A stretch of DNA of 64,000 nt from positions 29,887,008 through 29,951,007 of the forward strand of contig CM039508.1 of the NCBI GenBank assembly GCA_022432975.1. Direction: 5' to 3'. Source of the stretch: Begonia masoniana (lineage: Eukaryota; Streptophyta; Magnoliopsida; Cucurbitales; Begoniaceae). A model generated the notes under the pieces. The model was not told where the DNA came from. It worked only from the letters and a program-made list of their open reading frames with translations, and did no database searches. Positions 47,960-58,613 of the stretch are shown piece after piece (within the stretch, counting starts at the first letter, position 1; every line of letters starts with the position of its first letter). The position numbers and the translations under genes were made by a program.

Positions 47960-50900
47960 CCGAAAACTGCTGCTTCATGTCCTGCCGTCACTCCCAAGTG
48001 GTCTCCTCCACACTGTTGTTGCGCCACAACACTTTGACCAAGGGAATCTCCTTGTTGCGCAACGCTTTGACGGCTGACCCCAAAATCTGGACAGGCCTCT
48101 CCTCATAAGCCAAGGTCGGTTGGATCTCTATCTTCTCCTGAGTCACCACCTGAGTAGGATCACGAATGCACTTCCTCAGTATAGAAACATGGAAGACATC
48201 GTGAATGGCACTCATGGATGCTGGCAGTTGTAGCCGAAAAGCAGTACTCTCTCTCCAATATAGGGAATGGTCCGACAAATCAAAGGTTGAGCTTCCCTCG
48301 CTTCCCAAATCTGACCACACCCTAGAATGGCGAAATCTTCAGAAACACCAGATCCCCTACGCTGAACACTAACTCTCGCCGCCTCTGATATGCATAACTC
48401 CTCTGCTAACTCTGAGCTGCCTCAATCCTCCTCCGAATAATGGCCACCTTGTCGACCTTCTATGTAACGACCCCTTATCCCAGTAAGATATTGTCCGCTC
48501 TGCGGATTGAATCGTAGCCCAATATCCTCCCCTCACGGCTTTATTTGGTGAGGACTTCTCAGTCGGTCTCCCAACCTGGTACTACTCTCGCCGAAGCAAT
48601 TTTAACTTTGGAGTTCTTATGGGATTCGTTGTCAATTGTGCTCCAAAACGCATCTTACTATCTTGGAATGGTCTCTTTACATATGTTTCATTTTCATATA
48701 CATCCCCAAGCAATGTGGAATTGTGACGATCCCCTTTTTACGACCCGTCACCTTCTGGTTCGCCTGTGCAAATGTACAGCCATCCGGGTACCTGTTCGTG
48801 CAGCCATCGTACACATACTTACACATCCGGGTCATCACAATCACTCCCTCTCGGGGGCCCAACGTCCTCGTTGGCCATATTTCTGGTTGGGTACAGGCTC
48901 TGATACCATTTGTGACGACCCCTTTTTCCCAGCAAGATATTGTCCGCTCTAGGGATTGAGCCGTAGCCCAATATCCTCATCTCACGGCTTTGTTTGGCAA
49001 GGACTTCCCAGTCGGTCACCCAACCTGGTACTACTCTCACCGAAACACTTTTAACTTCGGAGTTCTTATGGGATCCTTTATCAATTGTGCTCCAAAACGC
49101 ATGTTACTAACTTGGGAGGGTTTCTTTACATATGTTTTATTTTCATATACTTCCCCAAGCGATGTGGGATTGTGACGACCCCCTTTTTATGACCCGTCAC
49201 CTTACGGTTCGCCCGTGCGGACGTACTGCCATATGGGTTCCGGTTCGTGCAGTCATCGTACACATACTTACACATCCGGGTCATCATAGTATGCTGTAGA
49301 ATCTCAGGGCCTAGCAATCTCGCCTTACCAACCTCGTCCTAATACAGAGGCGATCTGCACTTCCTTTTATATAAAGCCTCGTAAGGCGCCATACCAATGG
49401 TGGACTGGTAGATGTTATTATATGAAAATTCCACCAAATGCAAGAACTTGCTCCATGAATTTTGAAACTCTAGCACGCAGGCTCTTAGCATATCCTTTAG
49501 AATCTGTATAGTCCGCTCTGACTGCCCGTCAGTCTGAGGATGAAATGCTGTACTAAAATCCTAACGGGTACCCATGGGCTTCTGCAGACTCCTCAAAAAC
49601 TTAGACGTAAATCTGAGGTCTCGATCTGACACTATCGATGCCGGAACCTCATGCAAACGGACTATCTCCTTGACATAAATCTGGGCAAACTGGTCCATAG
49701 AATAAGTCATCCTCACCAACAGAAAGTGAGACGACTTCGTCAACCTGTCCACAACCACCCAGATTGCATCATGGCCCTTCGTTGTCTTGGGGAATCCCGT
49801 CACGAAATCCATTGTGATCTTCTCCCACTTCCACTTTGGTATAGGCAATGGCTGAACCATACCCGATGGCCTCTGGTGCTCTGTCTTCACCTGCTGGCAT
49901 ACTACACAAGCTTCACCATACCTAGCCACCTCACGCTTCATATTGGTCCACCAATAATGCTGCTTCAGGTCCCTGTACATCTTAGTACTCCCAGGATGCA
50001 CAAAGAAAGGAGAAGAATGTCCCTCTGCCAATATATCCTTCCTCAGCTTTTCATCCTTCGGAACGTACCACCTATCCCAAAATTTCAGAATCTCATCCTC
50101 AGAATAGCTGAGTTCGGATCTTGCACTGGTCTCCATACTCACCTTGAGCTCATTGCACTCAGAGTCGTCTACCTGAGCCAGTTTAATCTTGCCAAGTAGC
50201 TGCAAAGTTAGAAACTACCTCGACACCAAATCTCTGCAACTCAATAGTTAGTTCAGTCGGCACAGTAGCCATCATAGTAGAAGCTGAAGCTGAAACTACC
50301 ACCCAACTTAAAGCATCCGCCACCACATTCGCCTTTTCCGGATGATACTTGATTTCCAAATCATAGTCCTTCATCAGCTCGAGCCACCTCCTCTGCCTCA
50401 GGTTCAGTTCCTTCTGCGTACAAATATATATCAAGCTTTGGTGGTCTGAGAATACCTTGCACTGCTGCCCATATAAATAATGCCGCCAAATCTTCAGTGC
50501 AAAGACCACCGCTGCTAACTCCAAGTCGTGAATGAGATAATTCTCTTCGTAGGTCTTTAACTGCCTAGAAGCATAAGCAACCACCTTCCCACTCTGCATC
50601 TATACGCACCCCAAACCGATCCTGGATATCCTGGATGCGTCACAATAAATATTGAACCTCTCACCCTCAATCGGTAGCACCAATAAAGGAGCTGAGGTCA
50701 ACTTCTGCTTTTCAGAGTCTAAAAGCTGCTCCCACAATCATCAGACCAATAGTACTTCGCATTCTTCCTGGTCAAACGAGTCATCGGGGCTGCAATCTTG
50801 GAGAATCCCTTAATAAACCTCCAATAATAGCTTGCCAATCCAAGAAAACTACGAATCTCACTCGCACTGGTCGGCCGAGGCCACCTCTGCACTGCCTGAA

Positions 50901-50992
50901 CCTTCACCGGGTCCACAGTAATACCTTCACCAGTGATAACATGCCCCAAGAAGTTAACTCTATCCAGCCAAAACTCACACTTGGAGAACTTA
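47960..50992 (-). pseudogene. Chromovirus pol, 3' half (RT thumb, RNase H, integrase, chromodomain)
   Basis: Reading right to left: KFSKCEFWLDRVNFLGHVIT (about 50990-50930), RNase H ([20 protein letters not shown], 50599-50183), integrase H2C2 zinc finger and catalytic core (HYWWTNMKREVARY.. CVVCQQ, MDFVTGFPKTTKGHDAIWVV, VSDRD; 50205-49561), STAFHPQTDGQSERTIQILK (about 49555-49500), then, beyond a Cassandra insertion, IHDVFHVSILRKCIRDPTQV and a chromodomain-like end (EERPVQIL..., LVKVLWRNNSVEETTWE, 48220-47990). Chromovirus integrases carry such chromodomains, thought to direct insertion to marked chromatin. Stops and frameshifts break it in several places. Confidence 0.9.
48463..49288 (-). 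mobile_element. Cassandra-type TRIM with 5S rRNA-like LTR modules
   Basis: Two terminal repeats of about 376 bp (48463-48839, 48911-49288) enclose about 71 bp. GGCTCTGATACCATT beside the right repeat is a reversed Met-tRNA primer site, and CTCCCTCTCGGGGG beside the left repeat is a reversed purine tract, so the element lies on the minus strand. On that strand each repeat holds a segment very like 5S rRNA: GGATCCCATAAGAACTCC, AGTTAAA (box A), GAGAGTAGTACCAGG and GGGTGACCGACTGGGAAGTC (box C); positions 49076-48998 and 48627-48548. This combination defines Cassandra elements. No coding sequence. The flanks TTCTA and TAGTA/GTATG do not form an exact duplication. Confidence 0.93.
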
Positions 50993-52003
50993 AGATGTGC
51001 CCCGTAGGCCCATTACACGATCCCAGACCCGAGTCCCTAATTTTACTAACACACTTGTCTCTTTTGCAGGTCATGGTTCGTGTGAAGACTTGGAGGACAC
51101 CGTGGACGACTTGAAGTGAGAGATTAAAGCTGGGGACGTTGACCAACCAAAGCATCTACTCATGTGGAAGGACCAAAGAGGCACCTTAATGCTCACATGG
51201 GAATTTGTCTTCCCGAGCTTTGATATTTGTTGCTTTTTTTGAAATTTTGAACTTATTGGCAAACGTTGACCTTCTTGTTTAAACTTTATTAGATGCATGT
51301 TAGGATTAGATGGATGTTAGGATTAGATGAATGATAGGATTAGTTGGTGGCTTGATTTGGCCCATTGAAGTTGAAGACATGGCTTCAAGCCCACATGATG
51401 ACCCATCATTCCCCTTCCAAGTCCAAGCCCAAGCCCAAGCCCAAGCCCACCATTAGATCTATATATTCATGGCATTGGTGTTTGTATCTTTTTTTTTGGT
51501 TGATTTATGAGCACCCACGGATTTCTCTCTCAATAGAAGAAGAAGCTTGGAGCAAGGAGCTTCCAAGGTAAGCTCGGTTGACAACAACCGAGGGGTTGCG
51601 CCCCCGAACCATTCTTCTAGCTTGGTAGCTAGTTGGAGTGGATTTTGCCACCTCCTTCTCCACTCTTTTGAGAGCGGAAAACAGCAAGGAGTGGCCTTAA
51701 CCGATTCCTTGAATCGAGTTATTTTCCTTGGAAGAAACTCTTGCTGGAAGCTCCATTGAAGCACTCACCGGTCGATTCTTGGAAAACAGTCCATAAATAC
51801 TTCATCTTGACGAATCTGGACCACAATTTTCACCAGCATACACCTCACTCACTTCACAAGATTCACCTAAAATTTCATTAATTTTCGAGCATGTTTGATA
51901 TTTCTTTACATTTTTCATTCTCAGATTTACTCGGATTTGTGTCACCCGGAGCTAACAGTCTTCTTCGAGTTCTTGAGTCCTATTTGCAGGTCGGAGCTCA
52001 TCA
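50993..52003 (+). repeat. 5' LTR of the CRM-like element
   Basis: From about 51063 it matches the 3' LTR closely to the shared end GGTCGGAGCTCATCA. The first roughly 77 bases (AGATGTGCCCCGTAGG... to TTTTGCAG) have no match at the 3' side. A TATA-like ATCTATATATTC is at about 51448-51460, CCCAAG is repeated five times near 51425-51448, and a TGTTAGGATTAGATG repeat lies at 51297-51345. Confidence 0.8.
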
Positions 52004-52005
52004 GG

Positions 52006-52017
52006 TGGTATCAGAGC
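52006..52017 (+). other. Primer binding site of the CRM-like element
   Basis: TGGTATCAGAGC two bases after the LTR end; complementary to initiator Met-tRNA. The following leader (52018-53144) is T-rich and has no supported gene. Confidence 0.92.
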
Positions 52018-53144
52018 TTGGATAGCTCCCTTAGGGTGAGGGAAACTAGATCGGTTTGGTTTTCCAAACCCATTTGGTTGCCCAAAACCGAGGCACCAAA
52101 ACCAGTTGCTTGCTGTTCTTCATTTCGGTTTGCTGTTCTTACTATTTTTGCTTTTCATCTTGTTTTATTTTCTTACAAAAAAACGATTTCCAGAACTTTA
52201 TTAGTTGTCTGCAACTTTGAACTTGAGTTTTTGAAAAGTATTCCACCATTTTCGTGTTGCTTATTTTTCTTCCTCTTTTGGTAGAACATTAGCTAACCAA
52301 CTTTGTACTTGCTGTTTTTCTTTCTCTTTTTGGTTTGCTGACTTGGCTGCTGTGTATCTTACGTTTCCAGCACTTAAGAACATTTGGTTATAATCACAGA
52401 TCTGAACATTAAGAAATATGTTTGATTAACATCATTTTGTGTTGGTTTAAGTTGTTGTTTAGTAGTTTAAGTTGCTGTTTAGTGTTCTAGTTTAATGTTA
52501 TTGCATATTTAAATCTGAGCTTCATGTTTATAATGTTCTGTTGATGCAGTCTTAGTACATTAATCTGCTGAGAATATTTACCTTTTCATTTGAATTACAT
52601 TGGTAAAGTAAAACGTTGCCAAAATGAGTAAATACTAGTGAAAGTACACAACCTAATTGGACCACTATTTTTGGTGTTGCTTTATGTCGCTTTCACTATG
52701 TGCTTTGATGAGATTTTTATTTAAAACGTTATGTTGGTAAGATAGTTGCTTGTAATTGCATGTTTGGGAATATATGTATTAAGTTCACTAAGACGTTAAA
52801 GAGCATGTACGAATCGATTATCTCTGTTTAGTGGATTTAAAACTTGTTTGTTAGTGAATTTGACATTTCTCCACTATAACGGCCATAACTTTGGCTACAA
52901 GTATCAGTTTTCGACGAGCCACCTGGCAAATCGAAGCTATCAAAAAGATCTATAACGGTGTCACACGTATGCCTGTGACAATCAGGTTTTCATCCCAAAA
53001 ATGGTCGTCTAAGCACTCAAAAATGCGTTTCAAAATTTTTAGATCGAAATTCTAGTTAGGTTCCCCACCTTTACCTTCCCTAACACCCGTGATCAACTTG
53101 GACCTAATTAATATTTTCTTCCTAAAACTTTAGTATTCACATGA

Positions 53145-54313
53145 ATGAAGACTAGGAGTGCAATTAACCAAGAGCTAAACCAAGATATGAATCAAGAACC
53201 GAACCGGGACAAGGACATTCCCCAACCCGAGACTCACACCCCACAAGAGGGAGAGTCTAGCATGCAAGGACAATTAGATGGTCATAGTGGAGAAGTTAAC
53301 CATATAGGCCAACAACTTAAGGACTTAACCCTTAGCATGAAACACATAATGGAAGTCCTTAATACGAGAATTCCAAATGAAACGACCCGAGAACCCCCAC
53401 CTCGATTTAGACCCGAAAATCCTAGGAGACGATTTCATGAATCATATCCCACCTCGGACGAAGAAAGACCTGAGTATCCTAGGAGAAGAAACCCGTTTTA
53501 TGAGGAGGAGGAAGAATGGACCTTAGATGAACAAGAGACTTTTCGACCAAATAGACGAAAGGATCAAGATGACCTTAGAAATGTCAAGCTACATATACCT
53601 CCATTTGATGGGACATGCGATGGAGATACCTTTCTAGAATGGATTGATAAGTTAGAGAAAGTTTTCGACTATTATGAGTACTCCGATAAAGTAAAGATCC
53701 AGTTAGTATGTGTAGAGCTATCGGGATATGCGGCCCTCTGGTGGTCCAATATTAAGCTCCAAAGACGACGGATAGGAGATACCCCCATTACGACATGGAG
53801 AGCAATGAAGCCGCTCATGACTAAGAGGTTCATACCCACCTATTACCGTCAAGATCTATTCCTTCAAATCCAAAACATACGACAAGGAACTCGATCCATT
53901 GAGGCTTACCTAGCCGAATTTGAAACTCTAGGATACGAGTAGATATGGAAGAACCTGAGGAGCAGGTTATTGCTAGATTCATTCGATGCTTGAATAGAGA
54001 CATAGGAGACACCGTTGAAATACACCCGGAAGAGTCCTTAGATGCAATTGTTCATATGGCCATGACGATTGAGTGACAGCTCAATAGAAAGAGAAAATCT
54101 ACCTACCCTTCTAAGTTTACCCCCCACATTCTACCCAAAGTCACCCCTAAGTCACCCGCGCCAATCAAGCCCTTTGACAAGGCTGAAGGAAAGAAGCCTT
54201 TTAACCATAGTTGGTCACTTAAGGAGTCCAGTAGCAAAACTTTACTCGATAAAGCCAACCCACTTAGAGCGAGAGAAATCAAGTGTTATAAATGTCAAGG
54301 TCTAGGTCATTAT
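53145..54313 (+). pseudogene. CRM-like gag with one frameshift and one stop
   Basis: Starts MKTRSAINQELNQDMNQEPN; an acidic/Arg-rich segment is followed by the capsid core (VKLHIPPFDGTCDGDTFLEW, LWWSNIKLQRRR, EAYLAEFETLGYE). One G appears to be missing at about 53940, giving TAG; in the shifted frame it continues DMEEPEEQVIARFIRCLNRD. A TGA at 54074-54076 replaces one codon. After it, the frame is open through the knuckle [14 protein letters not shown] (54284-54325) into pol. Without these two changes gag and pol would be one continuous frame, as is common in this group. Confidence 0.88.
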
Positions 54314-57300
54314 ATGGCTCAATGTCCGAATCGACGGGTGATGATTATCAAGGAAGATACGGGAGAAGTTGAGAGTGAGGATGACCACGAGGTAGGAGTA
54401 GAGGACAAAGATGTCGAGGAGAGTGACACTGAGGACGAAGTCGTGCGCGCTCCTGAGGGACCCTTATTGATGGTTAGGAGACGAGTCCTTGTGACTAAGA
54501 ATTCAAGAGAAGATTGCCAACGTGAGAATATCTTTCATAGTAGATGTGTTATCAAGGATAAGATATGCTCTTTAATTATAGATGGAGGAAGTTGTGCCAA
54601 CGTGGCATTTGACGAGTTAGTTAAGAAGTTAGGATTAGAGACAACTACACATCTCCACCCTTATAAGTTACGATGGCTAGATGATAGGGATGATGTTAAG
54701 GTCTCTCGACAAGTGAGAGTAGATTTTGCTATGGGAAAATATCAAGATTCTGTTTTATGTGATGTCGTGCCCATGAGTGCTAGCCACTTACTTCTTGGAC
54801 GACCCTGGCAATTTGATCGAAGAGTGAACCACGATGGATATTCTAACTACTATTCCCTTAAGTTTGGTGGTAAAACAATTAAGTTATCACCTTTGACCCC
54901 CGAGAAAATATCCAAAGACGATGCTGCTAGAAAAGACGCGAAGAATAAAGCAAATCTTTTTATGACTAGATCGGAGATAGAGGTATCGGTGCTTCGAGGA
55001 GATCTCATGATCCTTATAATATTTCGAGATAGAGTTATGGAGCTAGAAGTAATTCCTGACCCTGTAAAGAAGTTGCTCAATCAATTCCAAGATGTGTTTC
55101 CTGAGGAACTGCCCCAAGGATTACCACCTCTACGTGGTATAGAACATCAAACTGACCTCATACCCGGGGCCACACTACCTAATAGACCGGCCTATAGAAT
55201 GAACCCCAAAGAAACCAAGAAACTCCAAGATCAAGTTCAAGATTTATTGGATAAAGGATACATACGAGAGTCAATGAGCCCCTGTGCAGTTCCCTCACTT
55301 TTGGTACCCAAGAAAGACGGCACAATGAGGATGTGCCTTGATAGCCAAGCCGTGAATCAAATTACCGTAAAATATAGATACCTCATTCCTAGGCTCGAGG
55401 ATATATTGGATGAGCTCAGTGGAGCCTCAATATTTTCTAAGGTGGACCTTAAGAGTGGTTACCACCAAATTAGAATGAAAGAAGGTGACGAGTGGAAGAC
55501 GGCATTTAAGACTAAGTACGGGCTTTTTGAGTGGATGGTGATGCCCTTCGGGTTATCTAACGCGCCCAGTACCTTCATGAGACTTATGCACCATGTGCTA
55601 AAAGATTTCCTAGGAAAATTTATTGTTGTCTATTTTGACGATATTTTGGTGTACAGTCCAGACCTCCCACAACACCTCAACTATCTTAGTGTACTTTTCC
55701 AAACCCTACGAAAAGCTCAATTATTTGAGAATTTAAGCAAATGCTCATTCGTGCAAGATAAAGTTTATTTCCTAGGGTTTGTCATTTCTAAATATGGCAT
55801 GGAAGCCGATGCTGACAAGATCAAGGCTATTAAGGATTGGCCTACCCCCAACTCTTTAACCGAATCACGTAGCTTCCATGGTCTGGCCTCTTTTTACCGG
55901 AGGTTCATAAAATACTTTAGTTCAATAGTCTCACCGCTTACTGATTGCACTAAGAAGGGAAAAGAGTTTACTTGGACCCCGGTTTGTCAAAAGAGCTTTG
56001 AGCTAATCAAGGACAAGTTATGCCACTCGCCAGTGTTAGCACTCCCTGACTTTAACAAGGTATTTGAAATTAAGAGTGATGCTTCCGGAGTTGGCATTGG
56101 AGCCATGCTCATGCAAGAGGGAAAACCCATTGCATACTTTAGTGAGAAATTGAAAGGAGCCATGCTAAACTACTCCACGTACGATAAGAAATTTTATGCC
56201 GTTATTAGAGCATTGGAGCATTGGCAGCACTACCTCTTGTCAAAAGAATTTGTTATCAATACTGACCATCAATCTTTACGACACATTAAGAGTCAACATA
56301 AGTTGAACAAGAGGCATGCTAAATGGGTAGAATTTTTGGAGAGGTTCCCGTATATTCTGAAGTATGTGAAAGGAGAAAATAATGTAGTCGCCGATGCACT
56401 TTCGAGGAAACGCATTCTCCTTTCCGAGCTAGGGACTCGATTCTTTGGATTTGAATGGATCAAACATAATTACGAATCTGACCCTGACTTTGGATCTTAT
56501 TACACCAAGTGCGAGGAAAAGGCTGAAGGAGAATATCGACTTATGGACGGCTATTTACTAAGGGCAGGAAAATTATGTATACCGCAAGGAAGCATGAGGC
56601 AAAGTCTTGTAAAAGAAGCTCATTGTGGAAGATTAGCGAGTCATTTCGGGAAGAAGAAGACCCTCGATATGATTAAAGAACACTTCTTTTGGCCACATAT
56701 GAAAAGAGACGTACACTGCATGTTGGAGACATGCGTCGTGTGCAAGAAAGCCAAGAGTAAGGTTCTACCACAAGGCTTGTATATGCCCTTACCCATTCTT
56801 TCGCACCCTTGGACTGAAGTTAGTATGGACTTCATTTTGGGATTGCCACAAACTGCTCGTAATAAGGATTCGATCATGGTGGTTGTGGATCGTTTCTCTA
56901 AGATGGCACATTTCATTCCTTGTGCAAAAACGGATGACGCCTTTTCTATAGCTGACCTATTTTTCAAAGAAATCGTTCGGCTACATGGCATACCGCATTC
57001 CATAGTGTCGGACCGGGACACTAAATTTTTGAGCTCCTTCTGGACCACTTTGTGGAAGAAGTTGGGGATGAAACTGTGTTTTAGCACATCTTTCCACCCC
57101 CAAACTGATGAGCAGACGGAAGTTGTTAACAGGACCTTAGGCTCCCTCTTACACAGTATTGTAGGTAAGAAACTATCCAGTTGGGATGTAGTCCTTCCTG
57201 GATTGGAATTTTTCTATAATCGCACCCTTCATTCCACTACTGAGCAAACGCCCTTTGAGGTTGCCTATGGGTTTAACCCATGTACACCATTGGACCTTGT

Positions 57301-57787
57301 TCCGTTACCCATTAATGAACTGGCCAACCCATCAGGAGCAAACAAGGCCGAACAAATTAAGAAATTACATGAGAACGTGCGTCAAGCCATCGAGAAAAGA
57401 AATGCGAGTGTGGCCAAACGAGTAAACAAAGGCCGAAAAGAGGTTATCTTCAATGAAGGAGACTTGGTTTGGTTGCACCTACAAAAAGATAGATTCCCCG
57501 ACAAAAGAAAATCTAAGCTTCTTCCTCGTGCGGATGGACCCTTCAAGGTGTTGCAGCGGATCAATAACAACGCTTATAAAATTGAACTGCCTGGAGATTA
57601 CGGAGTATCGGCAACGTTCAATGTCATGGATCTATCACCCTATATAAGCGATGACGAAAACTCTGAGAGGCCTGTTGCAGGTCATGGTCCGTGTGAAGAC
57701 TTGGAGGACACCGTGGACGACTTGAAGTGGGAGATTAAAGCTGGGGACGTTGACCAACCAAAGCATCTACTCATGTGGAAGGACTAA
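54314..57787 (+). CDS. CRM-like gypsy pol polyprotein (protease, RT, RNase H, integrase)
   Basis: A continuous reading of 1157 codons that belongs to a larger gag-pol frame; the Met at 54314 lies inside the gag knuckle, so it is not a true start. Domains: aspartic protease with [10 protein letters not shown] (about residues 88-97; DGGS instead of DTG/DSG, as in CRM-type elements), reverse transcriptase with YFDDILVYS (440-448), RNase H ([21 protein letters not shown]), integrase H2C2 finger (HCGRLASHF...CVVCKKAK) and core ([36 protein letters not shown]), then a C-terminal domain ending [16 protein letters not shown] and 38 further codons that lie in the 3' LTR. All catalytic residues I can check are present, so the enzyme part may be intact although gag is damaged. 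Confidence 0.93.
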   Translation: MAQCPNRRVMIIKEDTGEVESEDDHEVGVEDKDVEESDTEDEVVRAPEGPLLMVRRRVLVTKNSREDCQRENIFHSRCVIKDKICSLIIDGGSCANVAFDELVKKLGLETTTHLHPYKLRWLDDRDDVKVSRQVRVDFAMGKYQDSVLCDVVPMSASHLLLGRPWQFDRRVNHDGYSNYYSLKFGGKTIKLSPLTPEKISKDDAARKDAKNKANLFMTRSEIEVSVLRGDLMILIIFRDRVMELEVIPDPVKKLLNQFQDVFPEELPQGLPPLRGIEHQTDLIPGATLPNRPAYRMNPKETKKLQDQVQDLLDKGYIRESMSPCAVPSLLVPKKDGTMRMCLDSQAVNQITVKYRYLIPRLEDILDELSGASIFSKVDLKSGYHQIRMKEGDEWKTAFKTKYGLFEWMVMPFGLSNAPSTFMRLMHHVLKDFLGKFIVVYFDDILVYSPDLPQHLNYLSVLFQTLRKAQLFENLSKCSFVQDKVYFLGFVISKYGMEADADKIKAIKDWPTPNSLTESRSFHGLASFYRRFIKYFSSIVSPLTDCTKKGKEFTWTPVCQKSFELIKDKLCHSPVLALPDFNKVFEIKSDASGVGIGAMLMQEGKPIAYFSEKLKGAMLNYSTYDKKFYAVIRALEHWQHYLLSKEFVINTDHQSLRHIKSQHKLNKRHAKWVEFLERFPYILKYVKGENNVVADALSRKRILLSELGTRFFGFEWIKHNYESDPDFGSYYTKCEEKAEGEYRLMDGYLLRAGKLCIPQGSMRQSLVKEAHCGRLASHFGKKKTLDMIKEHFFWPHMKRDVHCMLETCVVCKKAKSKVLPQGLYMPLPILSHPWTEVSMDFILGLPQTARNKDSIMVVVDRFSKMAHFIPCAKTDDAFSIADLFFKEIVRLHGIPHSIVSDRDTKFLSSFWTTLWKKLGMKLCFSTSFHPQTDEQTEVVNRTLGSLLHSIVGKKLSSWDVVLPGLEFFYNRTLHSTTEQTPFEVAYGFNPCTPLDLVPLPINELANPSGANKAEQIKKLHENVRQAIEKRNASVAKRVNKGRKEVIFNEGDLVWLHLQKDRFPDKRKSKLLPRADGPFKVLQRINNNAYKIELPGDYGVSATFNVMDLSPYISDDENSERPVAGHGPCEDLEDTVDDLKWEIKAGDVDQPKHLLMWKD

Positions 57788-58608
57788 AGAGGCACCTTAA
57801 TGCTCATATGGGAATTTGTCTTCCTGAGCTTTGATATTTGTTGCTTTTTTGAAATTTCGAACTTATTGGCAAACGTTGGCCTTCTTGTTTAAACTTTATT
57901 AGATGCATGTTAGGATTAGATGGATGTTAGGATTAGATGAATGATAGGATTAGTTGGTGGCTTGGTTTGGCCCATTGAAGTTGAAGACATGGCTTCAAGC
58001 CCACATGATGACCCATCATTCCCCTTCCAAGCCCAAGCCCAAGTCCAAGCTCACCATTAGGTCTATATATTCATGGCATTGGTGTTTGTATCTTTTTTTT
58101 TTTGTTGATTTATGAGCACCCACGAATTTCTCTCTCAATAGAAGAAGAAGCTTGGAGCAAGGAGCTTCCAAGGTAAGCTCGGTTGACAACAACCGAGGGG
58201 TTGTGCCCCCGAACCATTCTTCTAGCTTGGTAGCTAGTTGGAGTGGATTTTGCCACCTCCTTCTCCACTCTTTTGAGAGCGGAAAACAGCAAGGAGTGGC
58301 CTTAACCGATTCCTTGAATCGAGTTATCTTCCTTGGAAGAAACTCTTGCCGGAAGCTCCATTGAAGCACTCACCGGCCGATTCTCGAAAAATAGTCCATA
58401 AATACTTCATCTTGATGAATTTGGACCACGATTTTCACCAGCACACACCTCACTCACTTCACAAGATTCACCTAAAATTTCATTAAGTTTCAAGCACATT
58501 TGTTATTTCTTTACATTTTTCATTCTCGGATTTACTCGGATTTGTGTCACCCGGAGCTAACAGTCTTCTTCGAGTTATTGAGTCCTATTTGCAGGTCGGA
58601 GCTCATCA
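57671..58608 (+). repeat. 3' LTR of the CRM-like element
   Basis: The match with the 5' LTR begins around TTGCAGGTCATGG (57673) and continues to 58608. The pol frame overlaps its first 117 bases. The boundary 57671 is set at the first TG after AACTCTGAGAGGCC, a weak purine tract. The CCCAAG array is shorter than in the 5' LTR, and by eye only a few percent of positions differ. Confidence 0.75.
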
Positions 58609-58613
58609 ACTTA

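Larger units (their letters stand above)
50993..58608 (+). mobile_element. CRM-like Ty3/gypsy chromovirus (7.6 kb) with target duplication ACTTA
   Basis: ACTTA at 50988-50992 and 58609-58613 flanks the unit; removing it restores the host chromovirus reading LYAK(F)SKCEFW across the site. Order: 5' LTR, primer site, long leader, gag, protease, reverse transcriptase, RNase H, integrase, 3' LTR. The pol frame runs on into the 3' LTR, a known trait of the centromeric CRM clade; clade assignment is by this trait and the IIDGGS protease motif. Confidence 0.93.

Noticed and set aside
48998..49076. A genuine 5S rRNA gene
   Set aside because: Only the central part is similar, with substitutions, and it sits in both repeats of a Cassandra element.
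51895..52284. 129-codon open frame across the LTR/primer site junction
   Set aside because: It spans the LTR end and primer binding site and has no domain; chance frame in T-rich DNA.
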